A stretch of DNA of 37,374 nt from Caldifarciminota bacterium (GCA_015490465.1 WFXS01000079.1:1-37374); one strand, 5' to 3'; positions 23,276-31,340 are shown, counted from the first letter of the stretch. Numbers and translations: made by a program. Notes: generated by a model from the letters alone, not told the origin.

Positions 23276-24360
23276 GCTATGGGAAGGGTGAGGTAGAAGT
23301 GCCTGTCGTTCGTGGTGGGTCCCACCATAACCGGGGTGCTTTCACCGGAGAAGGCGAGTCTAACGGAGGGGGAGTCTATGTACTTGAGCATGCGGGTAAG
23401 GTGGCTACCGATGAGGCGAACCTTTATCTCCCCCTTTGTCTCCGCCGCCAGCTTCTCTACACCTTCACCCTTGGGGGAAACCGTCCTGAGGGTAAGCTCC
23501 CCGTCCGTTATCTCAACGTCCACCTCGTAGGTATCCGGGGCGAGGGCCATCATACGCTCAATCTTCCGGCGCATCACCGTCGTGTCCACCACGGCCTCTG
23601 CGACGAACTCCGTGGGTATTATCCCCTCGTAGTCAACGTACTTCTCGTCTATCCCCCTGACCACGGTTAGAACGTTTACGGGGTCGTCGTCGGCCGAGAT
23701 GTGGAACATGCCGTCCCTGACCGACACTATACCCTTGCTCTTCGGCAGGGTCTTCAGTATGGCCTGAGCCGTTGAGGGGAGTATTATTTCAATATCCCCG
23801 GAAAAATCGGGGCGCGCGTAGAAACCGAGGACCGACCCGTCCGATGCCACGAACCTCAATTCGTTCTCTTTCGTATGCACGTATATACCCGTGAGGAAGG
23901 GGCGGGGGTCGTCCCTGGAGGCGCACCACCCCACCTTTTCAACCCCCTCCATCAGCTCCTCAACGTCCACCATGAGGCCCTCGTCAACCCCCACGTCCGG
24001 TATAGCGGGGAACTCCTCGTCGTTGTAGAGGTTTATGCGGTACGTAGCGTCGTCCCCTATCTTAACCGTCAGGACAGTGTCCTCCCTCTGGAGGACGACC
24101 GAACCGCCGTCGGCCCCCTTGAGTACGTTGGTCAGCTCTTTAACGGGGGCGTAGGCTTTACCCTCCTCCCCCTCGTAAACCGGCATACGCTGTACCACCC
24201 AGTTGTCCATATCCGTGGCGTAAACCGTAAGGGTCTCCCCCTCCACCTCAAGGAGTACACCCGGATTTATGAATGCCCCCTTTCCGAGGCGGGATACGAG
24301 CTTCCCCGCCCTTGAGAGTACCTCTCCCAGACTCTCCCTATCAAGTACTGCCTTTAACAT
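23272..24360 (-). CDS. dnaN: DNA polymerase III beta sliding clamp
   Basis: 362 residues covering three clamp domains. Recognisable parts are the N-terminal LKAVLDRESLGEVLSRAGKL, the domain 1-2 linker YRINLYNDEEFPAIPD, ASDGSVLGFY and the C-terminal [20 protein letters not shown]. The clamp tethers polymerase to DNA. Its start overlaps galT by 20 nt and lies exactly 8 nt after TATAAT located inside the galT tail, so it may have its own leaderless promoter. dnaA is not in the window and recF is 9 kb away, unlike the classical dnaA-dnaN-recF order. Confidence 0.95.
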   Translation of the reverse strand: MLKAVLDRESLGEVLSRAGKLVSRLGKGAFINPGVLLEVEGETLTVYATDMDNWVVQRMPVYEGEEGKAYAPVKELTNVLKGADGGSVVLQREDTVLTVKIGDDATYRINLYNDEEFPAIPDVGVDEGLMVDVEELMEGVEKVGWCASRDDPRPFLTGIYVHTKENELRFVASDGSVLGFYARPDFSGDIEIILPSTAQAILKTLPKSKGIVSVRDGMFHISADDDPVNVLTVVRGIDEKYVDYEGIIPTEFVAEAVVDTTVMRRKIERMMALAPDTYEVDVEITDGELTLRTVSPKGEGVEKLAAETKGEIKVRLIGSHLTRMLKYIDSPSVRLAFSGESTPVMVGPTTNDRHFYLTLPIA

Positions 24361-25198
24361 AGGTGGCGATTATATCGGTGAACTTCCATGCGAACTCTTC
24401 GGGGTCGTAATGTACCACCCTCATACCGGTCCCCAGTTCAAACCCGGCGAACCTCCCCATGCGGGGCAGTATCTCTACGTGCCAGTGGTAGTCGTACCCC
24501 TCGGGTGCCTGATGGAGAACGAGGTTGTAATCCCGGACGTTGAACTCCCTCTTCAGGGCCCGTACGGTGGCGGAAAGGAGTCTACCGAACGGAGGAGAGG
24601 GGGAAAAGTGGCGCCTATGGGATAGGGGGTGTATCCACACCTCGTAGGGTACGGTCTGGACCTCGGGTACGTTTATGACGTACCCGCCGGATATGAAGGC
24701 CTTCCTGCCGTACATACTGCACAGGACGCAGTCGTGTTCCCGCAGGTTTGCGCTCTCCCTCAGGGCGACGTCCGGTACCACATCAAGGGCAACTATCTGC
24801 GTATGGGGGTGCATTATGGACGCCCCGGCACCGTGGCCGTAGTTCCTGAAGAGGAGAACGTACGCGTTGTTCCGTAGGGCTTCCAGCCTCTCCCTCCACA
24901 CTTCAACGAGGACGTTCACGTGCCTTTCGTCCATGGTATCAAGGTCGGCGTCGTGATCTGGAGAGTCAACTATAACCTCGTGGACGTCCGTTATGGGGTA
25001 CCTGTTGGGTACGACCCTCACCACCCATCCGTCCTTACCACCCGGCACCCTGTAGATCTCCGGCGGGGTCATATGTTCGTTTCCGGGGCAGAAGGGACAT
25101 ACAAAACCTTTATCCCTATCTTCGTGGGGCCTCCTCTTCCGTTCCGGGGAGGTTATTACCCATATACCCCTGAGGGGATCCCTTTCCAGATATGGCAC
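24341..25198 (-). CDS. galT: Galactose-1-phosphate uridylyltransferase
   Basis: Leloir-pathway enzyme exchanging UMP between UDP-glucose and galactose 1-phosphate. 285 residues, shorter than E. coli GalT. Zinc-type CPFC at 34-37 (VCPFCPGNE) and a second Cys pair CVLC at about 156-159. The nucleophile His132 lies in IMHPHTQIV, and DYHWHVEILPR gives the C-terminal His pair. The start is GTG 25198; a TAGAAT hexamer ends 5 nt upstream. First gene of the string galT-dnaN-transketolase-lipA. Confidence 0.93.
   Translation of the reverse strand: MPYLERDPLRGIWVITSPERKRRPHEDRDKGFVCPFCPGNEHMTPPEIYRVPGGKDGWVVRVVPNRYPITDVHEVIVDSPDHDADLDTMDERHVNVLVEVWRERLEALRNNAYVLLFRNYGHGAGASIMHPHTQIVALDVVPDVALRESANLREHDCVLCSMYGRKAFISGGYVINVPEVQTVPYEVWIHPLSHRRHFSPSPPFGRLLSATVRALKREFNVRDYNLVLHQAPEGYDYHWHVEILPRMGRFAGFELGTGMRVVHYDPEEFAWKFTDIIATYVKGST
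24369..24374 (-). promoter_or_regulatory. -10 hexamer TATAAT of dnaN, inside galT
   Basis: TATAAT ends 8 nt before the dnaN ATG and is embedded in the last codons of galT. Confidence 0.55.
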
Positions 25199-25203
25199 GG
25201 TGT

Positions 25204-25209
25204 ATTCTA
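25204..25209 (-). promoter_or_regulatory. -10 hexamer TAGAAT of galT
   Basis: TAGAAT ends 5 nt before GTG 25198, in the 21-bp gap after the regulator gene. Confidence 0.45.
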
Positions 25210-25219
25210 AGGAGGGAGC

Positions 25220-26425
25220 TTATACCGGCGGTCTGGCGATTACGGGAGGTTTCAGATCGCCCGCCCTTCTGAGCTTCTCTTTCAGAGCGTTTGCCCACGG
25301 TTCGGTCTCGTCGTAGAGAAAGGATCCGGAATGCAGGGTGAACTTCAGGTTGGTGGGTGCGTACCGGTACTCCCGGATAAAGCGCATGTAGTCGTACACC
25401 GTCTTCATAGGGTTCGTACTGTTGGGGAAAATATCTTTCGCCATGGTTCTCAGCCCTTCCGTACCGGCACTTCGGAGTACGGCCAGTATAACGAGGGCCT
25501 TACGGCGGGATAGGTGTATCTCTTTAATACCGTTCAGCAGTCTCAACTTACCCCCGAAGGAGAGAAAAATACGCTTATCCCTTATCTTTCTCATGTGCCA
25601 TATAAAACTTTCCATACCCATGGGTATATCCGTAATATCGCACTTCTCACTCCCCGATACGCAGGCTTTTGCCATCCTAAGGAACCTGACGTACTCCGGT
25701 ATATCCTCATCCGAAACGGAAAATGACGGGTCAAACATGCTCCCCAGTATCAGGCCGGCCGTATACAGGTACTTCTCCCCTTCCCTCTCAAAGTTCCTCA
25801 GCATTATCTCGTACGTGAGTAAGTCTTCCTCCATAAGGGCGGTTATCATACGACCTATGATCGTCAGGCGTTTGGAAAAGGGATGGGAGAGGGCGAACTC
25901 AAACCTGCCGGGTTTAAAGGCGTTCAAAAGCGCGTAGGTATCACCCGCAACGAAACGGTTGAAGTCAAGGTAAACGTTCATGGGACCGCGCAGGCCCCTC
26001 ATTATGTCCTCGGGTATTACGTACAACCTGCCCATGAAGTTATATACCTGTATGTAAAGGGAATAGTAAAGTTCTGGCGATATCTCGTCAAATATGGTTT
26101 TTCCGAACCTATCAAGGACCTCCTTCGCCCGGTCCGGGTCTCCTCTGTAGTAGAGGTGGTAAAAGAAGGCCTGTAGAGGTTCCTCGGGTTCATTTAGAGG
26201 CTCCATAGCCAGAAATCTGAGCATAAACCCCAACCAGCGCATCTCCCTTTCCCCTTCCCCAAACAGCTCCGAGTACAGGTTCATATACTTCCGCAGTTTT
26301 ACGGTATTCATGTTAAAGAAGTAGTATATCAGAAGGGTTTTAATATCGTTTTTCGGTACTACCCCACGTTTAATGAGCTCTTTCATCCTCCGCTCCAGAC
26401 GTAAAAAATCTTCCTTGCTCCACAT
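25220..26425 (-). CDS. SARP/BTAD-like transcriptional regulator with C-terminal winged helix
   Basis: 401 residues. Most of the chain (about 1-300) is alpha-helical, like the TPR-type regions of SARP/BTAD or MalT-type regulators. The C-terminal part (about 305-390) reads FGGKLRLLNGIKEIHLSRRK, LAVLRSAGTEGLRTMAKDIF and VYDYMRFIREYRY. This matches the OmpR-like winged helix seen in SARP proteins, here at the C-terminus rather than the usual N-terminus. It is divergent from fabH, and a 13-bp palindrome covers its own start codon, suggesting autoregulation. The exact family is uncertain. Confidence 0.65.
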   Translation of the reverse strand: MWSKEDFLRLERRMKELIKRGVVPKNDIKTLLIYYFFNMNTVKLRKYMNLYSELFGEGEREMRWLGFMLRFLAMEPLNEPEEPLQAFFYHLYYRGDPDRAKEVLDRFGKTIFDEISPELYYSLYIQVYNFMGRLYVIPEDIMRGLRGPMNVYLDFNRFVAGDTYALLNAFKPGRFEFALSHPFSKRLTIIGRMITALMEEDLLTYEIMLRNFEREGEKYLYTAGLILGSMFDPSFSVSDEDIPEYVRFLRMAKACVSGSEKCDITDIPMGMESFIWHMRKIRDKRIFLSFGGKLRLLNGIKEIHLSRRKALVILAVLRSAGTEGLRTMAKDIFPNSTNPMKTVYDYMRFIREYRYAPTNLKFTLHSGSFLYDETEPWANALKEKLRRAGDLKPPVIARPPV

Positions 26426-26434
26426 ACAGTATGT
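26422..26434. promoter_or_regulatory. Palindrome ACATACAGTATGT, candidate operator
   Basis: Perfect 6-bp arms (ACATAC and GTATGT) around a central A. It overlaps the ATG of the SARP-like regulator and lies just downstream of that gene's TAGCAT hexamer, in the divergent region shared with fabH. A bound dimer would block transcription start of the regulator and could influence fabH. Confidence 0.5.
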
Positions 26435-26440
26435 ATGCTA
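26435..26440 (-). promoter_or_regulatory. -10-like TAGCAT of the SARP-like gene
   Basis: TAGCAT ends 9 nt before ATG 26425; the palindrome fills the gap. Confidence 0.35.
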
Positions 26441-26464
26441 AAGCGGGACCACTAAATCCGTCTG

Positions 26465-26470
26465 TAGAAT
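26465..26470 (+). promoter_or_regulatory. -10 hexamer TAGAAT of fabH
   Basis: TAGAAT ends 8 nt before ATG 26479 with no Shine-Dalgarno between. Confidence 0.6.
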
Positions 26471-26478
26471 ACGATGTA

Positions 26479-27432
26479 ATGGTGCGGATAGTAGGTCTGG
26501 GGGCGTACGCCCCACCCGACAGGCTTTCCAACCGAGACTTTGAGAGGTTCATGGATACCAACGACGAATGGATAAGGAGCAGAAGCGGTATAAGGTACCG
26601 CCACATATCGCCACCCGAGGTGCTTACGTCCGATCTGGCAACCGAGGCGGCCTCTAAGGCGCTCATGAGGGCGGGTCTATCACCGAAGGACGTTGATATG
26701 GTTATAGTGGCCACTTCCTCCCCGGATACCCTTACCCCGTCTACGGCGTGCGTCACGGCGGCCAAACTGGGTATAGGGAAGGTCCCGTGCTTTGATATAA
26801 GTGCCGCCTGTCCGGGCTTCCTCTACGGCCTTGAGATCGGATCCGGCCTTCTCAGGACAGGCAACTACCGTTACGTGCTTGTGATAGGGGTTGAGGCGGG
26901 AACGAAGTTCATAGACTGGTCGGATAGGGGAACGGCCGTCCTCTTCGGCGACGGCGCGGGGGCTGCTATACTTACGGAGGACGACAGCGGATACGGCATC
27001 CTCTCCACGTACCTTCAGGGGGATGGGAGACTGGGGGAACTGCTCAAGATAGAGGTGGGTACGGCCTACCCTCCCGGAAGCTGGGGGGTGAGGATGAGGG
27101 GTAGGGAGGTTTTCAGAAACGCCGTCGTGCAGATGGGAGATGCCGCCATAACCGCCCTTCGGAGGGCCGGGATGGAACCGGAGGAACTGGACTGGCTCGT
27201 TCCCCATCAGGCTAACCTCCGCATAATAGAGGCCACCCGCGAGAGGCTCGGCCTCCCTCCGGAGAAGGTGTACGTCAACATTCAGGAGTACGGGAACACC
27301 TCGGCCGCATCCATACCTCTGGCCATGGACGAGATGATAGAGAGGGGGCTGCTGAAGGAGGGGCATAACGTTCTGGCCGTCTCTTTCGGTGCCGGATTTA
27401 CATGGGCCTCCGCCCTTATAAGGTGGGGGTGA
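26479..27432 (+). CDS. fabH: 3-oxoacyl-ACP synthase III (FabH)
   Basis: Condenses acyl-CoA with malonyl-ACP to start fatty-acid synthesis. 317 residues from ATG 26479; GTG 26482 is possible, and the frame is open upstream but those residues lie before the promoter hexamer. The catalytic triad is Cys111 in DISAACPGFLYG, His243 in VPHQANLRII and Asn273 in YGNTSAAS. The N-terminal VRIVGLGAYAPP and WIRSRSGIRYRH are typical. It stands alone, divergent from the SARP-like regulator, and may be controlled through the shared palindrome. Confidence 0.95.
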   Translation: MVRIVGLGAYAPPDRLSNRDFERFMDTNDEWIRSRSGIRYRHISPPEVLTSDLATEAASKALMRAGLSPKDVDMVIVATSSPDTLTPSTACVTAAKLGIGKVPCFDISAACPGFLYGLEIGSGLLRTGNYRYVLVIGVEAGTKFIDWSDRGTAVLFGDGAGAAILTEDDSGYGILSTYLQGDGRLGELLKIEVGTAYPPGSWGVRMRGREVFRNAVVQMGDAAITALRRAGMEPEELDWLVPHQANLRIIEATRERLGLPPEKVYVNIQEYGNTSAASIPLAMDEMIERGLLKEGHNVLAVSFGAGFTWASALIRWG

Positions 27433-27500
27433 GGGTTCCGAGGTTGTACCCTATGAATTTCAGCGCGAGAAGTAGCCGGAAGGAGGTGAAGATATTTAAG

Positions 27501-27587
27501 ATGGACAAACGGCAGAGGGTATTACGAAACGGTGAACCGTCTTTGATCCTTACTACCAAAGAGGGAAGGAACGGTAGATTGAAGTAG
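27501..27587 (+). CDS. Possible 28-residue ORF
   Basis: GGAGGTGA at 27482-27489 is followed by ATG 27501 and 28 basic codons (MDKRQRVLRNGEPSLILTTK onward). No homology is recognised. It is the only thing suggestive in the 226-nt gap after fabH, and it may be chance. Confidence 0.15.
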   Translation: MDKRQRVLRNGEPSLILTTKEGRNGRLK

Positions 27588-27646
27588 AACACCCTTCGGT
27601 ACGGCGATGTCGGAATCCTTGTGTTGCGGGTGCGAGCTTTCACTTG

Positions 27647-27652
27647 TATAAT
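27647..27652 (+). promoter_or_regulatory. -10 hexamer TATAAT of the WG-repeat lipoprotein
   Basis: TATAAT ends 6 nt before GTG 27659. Confidence 0.55.
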
Positions 27653-27658
27653 CACCAT

Positions 27659-28408
27659 GTGCAAAGGTTATCTTTTATCCTGATCTTCGTGGGGCTGGTT
27701 CTGTCCTGCGGAAGGGAAAGTAAGGGGAAAGGACCGGTTCAAAGGGTACTTCTACCCTTTGAGAGTGATTCCGGATGGGGAGCCATGGACACGAACGGGA
27801 AGGTCGTCTTCGTCATAAAAGGCGCGAGGCATCTCGGATGGTTCTCCGAAGGCGTTGCCCCTTTCTCCCCCGATGGTCTAACCTACGGGTACGTGGACAC
27901 GTCCGGGAAGGTGGTAATACCCGCGAGGTTCAGGTCCGCCGGAGAGTTCAGGGATGGGATGGCCGTTGTAGAGGAGGAGCAGTGGGGAGTAATAGACAGG
28001 GACGGACGGTACGTGGTGAAACCGGAGTACATCGCAATAACTCCCGCCGGGTACGGCCTCTTCTGGGTAAGGCTCAGGAACGCCTGGAGACTAATAGATA
28101 CGACCGGTAAATTCATCGGCGACTACTTCATGCACGTTTACCCTTTCAACCGGGAGGGATGGGCTAAAGTTGAGGGGCCGAAGGGATGGGGTGTGATGGA
28201 TACGTCCGGCAGGTGGATAGTTGAACCGAAGTACGCCATGGTGGATACGGCCGTTGGAGGGGTGTTCCTCGTCAGGGATACGACCGGATGGGGGTACGTA
28301 AGGGATGGTAAGGTGATCTACTGGAGGGAGACACAACGCCTGTCTCTGGACAGCCTGAAGGTTGCACCGGAGGTCAAGATAAAGTTATCCCCACCGAAGA
28401 TCCAGTAA
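27659..28408 (+). CDS. Lipoprotein with WG repeats
   Basis: 249 residues from GTG 27659. Upstream in-frame codons would precede the promoter, and only this start gives the signal peptide MQRLSFILIFVGLVLSCG with its lipobox Cys. WG-type beta repeats follow, for example WGAMDTNGKVVFVIKGARHL, YGYVDTSGKVVIPARF, WGVIDRDGRYVVKPEY and WGVMDTSGRWIVEPKY. WG-repeat proteins are surface or periplasmic and of mostly unknown role. Confidence 0.85.
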   Translation: MQRLSFILIFVGLVLSCGRESKGKGPVQRVLLPFESDSGWGAMDTNGKVVFVIKGARHLGWFSEGVAPFSPDGLTYGYVDTSGKVVIPARFRSAGEFRDGMAVVEEEQWGVIDRDGRYVVKPEYIAITPAGYGLFWVRLRNAWRLIDTTGKFIGDYFMHVYPFNREGWAKVEGPKGWGVMDTSGRWIVEPKYAMVDTAVGGVFLVRDTTGWGYVRDGKVIYWRETQRLSLDSLKVAPEVKIKLSPPKIQ

Positions 28409-28512
28409 CGATATCCGGTATTCGTCCGCTCTGGTATGCCAAAGAGTGGCCAAGGGTGACTGAGATTCTGCGGTCGTGGATACTGTAGCCGATAAACATT
28501 TGTGTGCGTAAT

Positions 28513-28647
28513 CTACCGTACAACTACCTTAAAGACTTTACCTCCTACCTTCACAAAGTACACACCGGCAGGCAGGGAGACCCTGCCCTCGCCCCATAAC
28601 GGGAGAGAAATCGGTACGTTTCCCTCAGGTTTATTTGCGTTCATCAT
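28513..28647 (-). pseudogene. Remnant of a C-terminal secretion/sorting domain
   Basis: A short minus-strand frame (44 codons at most) ends RVSLPAGVYFVKVGGKVFKV plus a few residues and a stop. This matches the C-terminal half of the FlgD/Por-like tail in the gene at 17313-18254 (NLPAGVYFYTL ... MVILK). No signal peptide or passenger remains upstream, so it is probably the tail of a deleted secreted-protein gene. Confidence 0.7.
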
Positions 28648-28661
28648 AAGCGGATCATGTG

Positions 28662-28701
28662 AAAAAATTTTTGGCACGTTATGAACTTTTTAAAAATTTT
28701 T
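28662..28701. promoter_or_regulatory. AT-rich upstream element of the lipoprotein gene
   Basis: AAAAAATTTTT at 28662-28672 and TTTTTAAAAATTTTT at 28687-28701 lie 34-73 bp before the -10 hexamer. Such tracts bend DNA and can act as UP elements or protein-binding sites; in this GC-rich window they stand out. Confidence 0.4.
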
Positions 28702-28734
28702 CTTGATTCTACCCCCTACAATCCTGATCAACCG

Positions 28735-28740
28735 TAAAAT
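28735..28740 (+). promoter_or_regulatory. -10 hexamer TAAAAT of the lipoprotein gene
   Basis: TAAAAT ends 8 nt before ATG 28749 with no Shine-Dalgarno. Confidence 0.6.
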
Positions 28741-28748
28741 TCCAGCTC

Positions 28749-29564
28749 ATGAAAAGAGTTTTGCTGCTTTCAGGTATTCTCGCTCTGGGTGTGGTGGGGT
28801 GCAAGAAGGCATCCCCGACGGCCTTTATAAAGGCCATAAGCATGTACCTCAACGACTACGACGGCCAGCAGACCAGCCTCCACCGGTTCAGCATAATGAC
28901 CACCAGTCCTAACTACAAACCCACCATCATGTTCAACAACAGGACGGTACCGGACGACAGGATAGACGCCGGTCTGGGAGACTATACAGGGTGGGACACG
29001 CTTCCGCCCGTATCTCCGAACGCCGAGGTGGAACTGAAGGTAACTTACTACAACCTCAACGACGAGAAGAAGGAGGCTTCCTCAAAGGTGAAGCTCCCTG
29101 CCGAGCCTGCCGGTATGGCCCTGAGCATAAGCGGAGGGGAGGTGAACGTATCCTGGAACAAACCTGACAAAGCCACCACGGACTTCATTTACGTGGGTAT
29201 TTACGCCGGCTGTACGGACGGAAGCTCTACACAGTACGCCTTTGTTGACACGGTGATAACCGACATAGAGAACGTAACGTCCGTAAGTAGGACCCTTGGA
29301 AGCATATGTGACGAGATCAGCAATATCCTCGCTGCGTCTGTCTATGCCGGAGTGTACAACATGCAGGGTCCCTGGAGCGGTAGCAAGGACAACATCAAGG
29401 GAGCGACGGGGCAGTACTACGGCGGAGCCGGAAAGGCCGATACCACGAGCTATATGCCCACAAAGGGGAACTACAACCTCTCCATACCTGAGGTTGACTG
29501 GTCCAGCAGGATCCTTAAGGCCCTCGGTGGCCCGGTTGACGGAGGGGAGTGGATAGAGAGATAG
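28749..29564 (+). CDS. Lipoprotein of unknown function
   Basis: 271 residues. Signal peptide MKRVLLLSGILALGVVGCKK with lipidated Cys at 18. The mature part is beta-rich; about 115-210 resembles a fibronectin-III-like fold (MALSISGGEVNVSWNKPDKA). Amino-acid use is less charged and richer in Thr, Ser and Asn than the enzymes nearby, as expected for a surface protein. AT-rich upstream DNA and a strong terminator after it suggest a highly expressed single gene. Confidence 0.8.
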   Translation: MKRVLLLSGILALGVVGCKKASPTAFIKAISMYLNDYDGQQTSLHRFSIMTTSPNYKPTIMFNNRTVPDDRIDAGLGDYTGWDTLPPVSPNAEVELKVTYYNLNDEKKEASSKVKLPAEPAGMALSISGGEVNVSWNKPDKATTDFIYVGIYAGCTDGSSTQYAFVDTVITDIENVTSVSRTLGSICDEISNILAASVYAGVYNMQGPWSGSKDNIKGATGQYYGGAGKADTTSYMPTKGNYNLSIPEVDWSSRILKALGGPVDGGEWIER

Positions 29565-29585
29565 GGGAAAACGCTCAAAGCGATC

Positions 29586-29610
29586 GGGGGCCGAAAGGCC
29601 CCCTTTTTTT
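29586..29610 (+). terminator. Intrinsic terminator after the lipoprotein gene
   Basis: Seven-bp stem GGGGGCC/GGCCCCC with a GAAA tetraloop, followed by seven T residues. It is the clearest rho-independent terminator in the window. Confidence 0.95.
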
Positions 29611-29630
29611 ATTCAACGTCCCTACATCCT

Positions 29631-29636
29631 TAGAAT
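29631..29636 (+). promoter_or_regulatory. -10 hexamer TAGAAT of asd
   Basis: TAGAAT ends 8 nt before TTG 29645, with no Shine-Dalgarno. The position helps fix the unusual TTG start. Confidence 0.6.
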
Positions 29637-29644
29637 AGAGCATC

Positions 29645-30616
29645 TTGAGAGTAGCCGTAGTAGGTGCAACCGGTCTGGTGGGCCGTACGATGTTGCAGGT
29701 CCTTGAGGAGAGGATAGCCCCCAGGGAGCCGGTAGAACTGTATCCGTTGGCGACCCGTAGGTCCGCTGGCAAGAAGGTGGGCTTCTTCGGCAGGGAGCAC
29801 GTGGTAAGGGATATAGACGAGGGTATACCGGACGTGGACTTCGCCCTTTTTTCCGCGGGATCGGAAGCATCTAAGAGGTACGCCCCTGCATTCGTAACCC
29901 GTGGGGCCGTGGTAATAGACAACTCCTCAGCCTTCAGGATGGATCCGAAGGTTCCCCTGGTGGTACCTCAGGTCAATCCGGAAGATGCCTTCAAGCACGC
30001 GGGTATAATCGCCAATCCCAACTGCTCCACCATCCAGATGGTGATCTTCCTGAAACCTCTGCTTGACGCCTTCGGCATAGAGGAGGTGAACGTCGTGACG
30101 TTTCAGGCCGTCTCCGGTGCCGGATACAAGGGCATATTCGCCCTTGAGGCCGAGGAGGAGGGAGGGTTCTACGACAACACCCCCTTTGCCAAGCGAATTC
30201 ACCGCAACGTTATACCCCAGATAGGGGACTTCTCCGACGGATACACTACGGAGGAGTGGAAGATGATCAGGGAGACTAAAAAGATCCTGCACTCCGATAT
30301 CCCCGTCAATCCGACTACGGTAAGAGTTCCCGTCCTCGTAGGCCACAGCGAGGCCGTTCACGTCCTCCTTGACAGCGCCCCACCCATAGAGGACGTATAC
30401 GGTGTTCTGGAGGGGTTTCCGGGTCTCGTGCTTCTCAAAGACGACTACGTTACCCCCATGGACGTGGAGGGAAGGGACGAGGTCTTCGTGGGAAGGGTAA
30501 GGTTTCACCCCGACAACCCCCGACTGCTCAGTGCGTGGGTCGTAGCCGACAACCTCCGCAGGGGAGCGGCCACAAATGCCGTTGAGATAATGCAACTCCT
30601 GATGGGAGGGAAGTGA
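29645..30616 (+). CDS. asd: Aspartate-semialdehyde dehydrogenase
   Basis: NADP-dependent reduction of aspartyl phosphate to the semialdehyde, for Lys, Thr, Met and diaminopimelate. 323 residues. The nucleotide-binding loop VAVVGATGLVGRT is at 3-15, and the catalytic Cys127 lies in IIANPNCSTIQM. The start is TTG 29645, fixed by the N-terminal beta-strand of the family. It overlaps tatC by 1-4 nt and is likely co-transcribed with it. Confidence 0.96.
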   Translation: MRVAVVGATGLVGRTMLQVLEERIAPREPVELYPLATRRSAGKKVGFFGREHVVRDIDEGIPDVDFALFSAGSEASKRYAPAFVTRGAVVIDNSSAFRMDPKVPLVVPQVNPEDAFKHAGIIANPNCSTIQMVIFLKPLLDAFGIEEVNVVTFQAVSGAGYKGIFALEAEEEGGFYDNTPFAKRIHRNVIPQIGDFSDGYTTEEWKMIRETKKILHSDIPVNPTTVRVPVLVGHSEAVHVLLDSAPPIEDVYGVLEGFPGLVLLKDDYVTPMDVEGRDEVFVGRVRFHPDNPRLLSAWVVADNLRRGAATNAVEIMQLLMGGK

Positions 30617-31332
30617 TGGACGAGTGGAGGTGGGAGGAGTGGATACCCCATCTTGAGGAGTTAAGGGTAAGGCTAATACGGGCCGTAATAGTGTACCTGA
30701 TCGTTGTGGGGGTGATGTGGTTCTTTCACAAGCCTATCCTTGACTTCATAGCACGGCCGGTGGGCAAACTCTACCTCTTTAACGTTCAGGACCCCTTCTT
30801 CGTGAGGCTGAAGATAGCCTTCATTTCGGCCCTTTTTTTCGTGTTCCCCTACTTCCTATGGGAAATATGGAGGTTCGTTGAGCCGGCTCTGTACCCCCAT
30901 GAGAAGAAGGCCGCCGCTCTCGTCCTTATAAGCGCCCTCCTGCTCTTTTACTCCGGGTCTCTGATGTCCGTCTTCGTTATAGTGCCGAGGGCCGTCCAGT
31001 TCCTCCTATCCTTTTCGGAGGGATTCACGACCATGGTAAACGCTAACCAGTATCTGAACTTCGTTTTCTGGAGTACGGTGGTTTTCGGTGTCGTATTTGA
31101 ACTTCCCGTTGCCATAGGTATACTTGCGAGGATGGGGATAGTAAGGTCTTCCTTCCTTGCGAAACGTAGGAGGGAAATAATCGTTGCGATAGTGATCCTT
31201 ACCGCCGTTATATCCCCCACGGTGGATATGTTCAGCCTCCTCCTGATGTCCCTGCCCCTCATACTCCTGTTTGAGGTCAGTATCTGGGTCGCCCGGGCGT
31301 TGGAGCCGAAGGGTGAAGGTTCGGGGGTATAA
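30616..31332 (+). CDS. tatC: Sec-independent (Tat) protein translocase subunit TatC
   Basis: Core membrane receptor for twin-arginine signal peptides. 238 residues from ATG 30616 (GTG 30613 is the alternative). The N-terminal HLEELRVRLIRA and the FPYFLWEIWRFVEPALYPHE loop are diagnostic, and six transmembrane helices fit the hydrophobicity. No tatA/B gene lies in the window. Its start overlaps the asd stop. Confidence 0.96.
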   Translation: MDEWRWEEWIPHLEELRVRLIRAVIVYLIVVGVMWFFHKPILDFIARPVGKLYLFNVQDPFFVRLKIAFISALFFVFPYFLWEIWRFVEPALYPHEKKAAALVLISALLLFYSGSLMSVFVIVPRAVQFLLSFSEGFTTMVNANQYLNFVFWSTVVFGVVFELPVAIGILARMGIVRSSFLAKRRREIIVAIVILTAVISPTVDMFSLLLMSLPLILLFEVSIWVARALEPKGEGSGV

Positions 31333-31333
31333 T
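31328..31333 (+). promoter_or_regulatory. -10 hexamer TATAAT of the small barrel gene
   Basis: TATAAT ends 7 nt before ATG 31341 and overlaps the tatC stop. Confidence 0.55.
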
Positions 31334-31340
31334 AGGCGCG

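Larger units (their letters stand above)
28409..28748. other. 340-bp intergenic region with sorting-domain remnant and AT-rich promoter DNA
   Basis: 28409-28512 shows nothing recognisable. 28513-28647 holds a minus-strand fragment described separately. 28660-28702 is very AT-rich with two near-palindromic A/T runs, and the lipoprotein promoter follows. Confidence 0.6.

Noticed and set aside
27416-27664. 82-codon minus-strand frame after fabH
   Set aside because: No ribosome-binding site, no homology and it covers the promoter of the WG-repeat gene.
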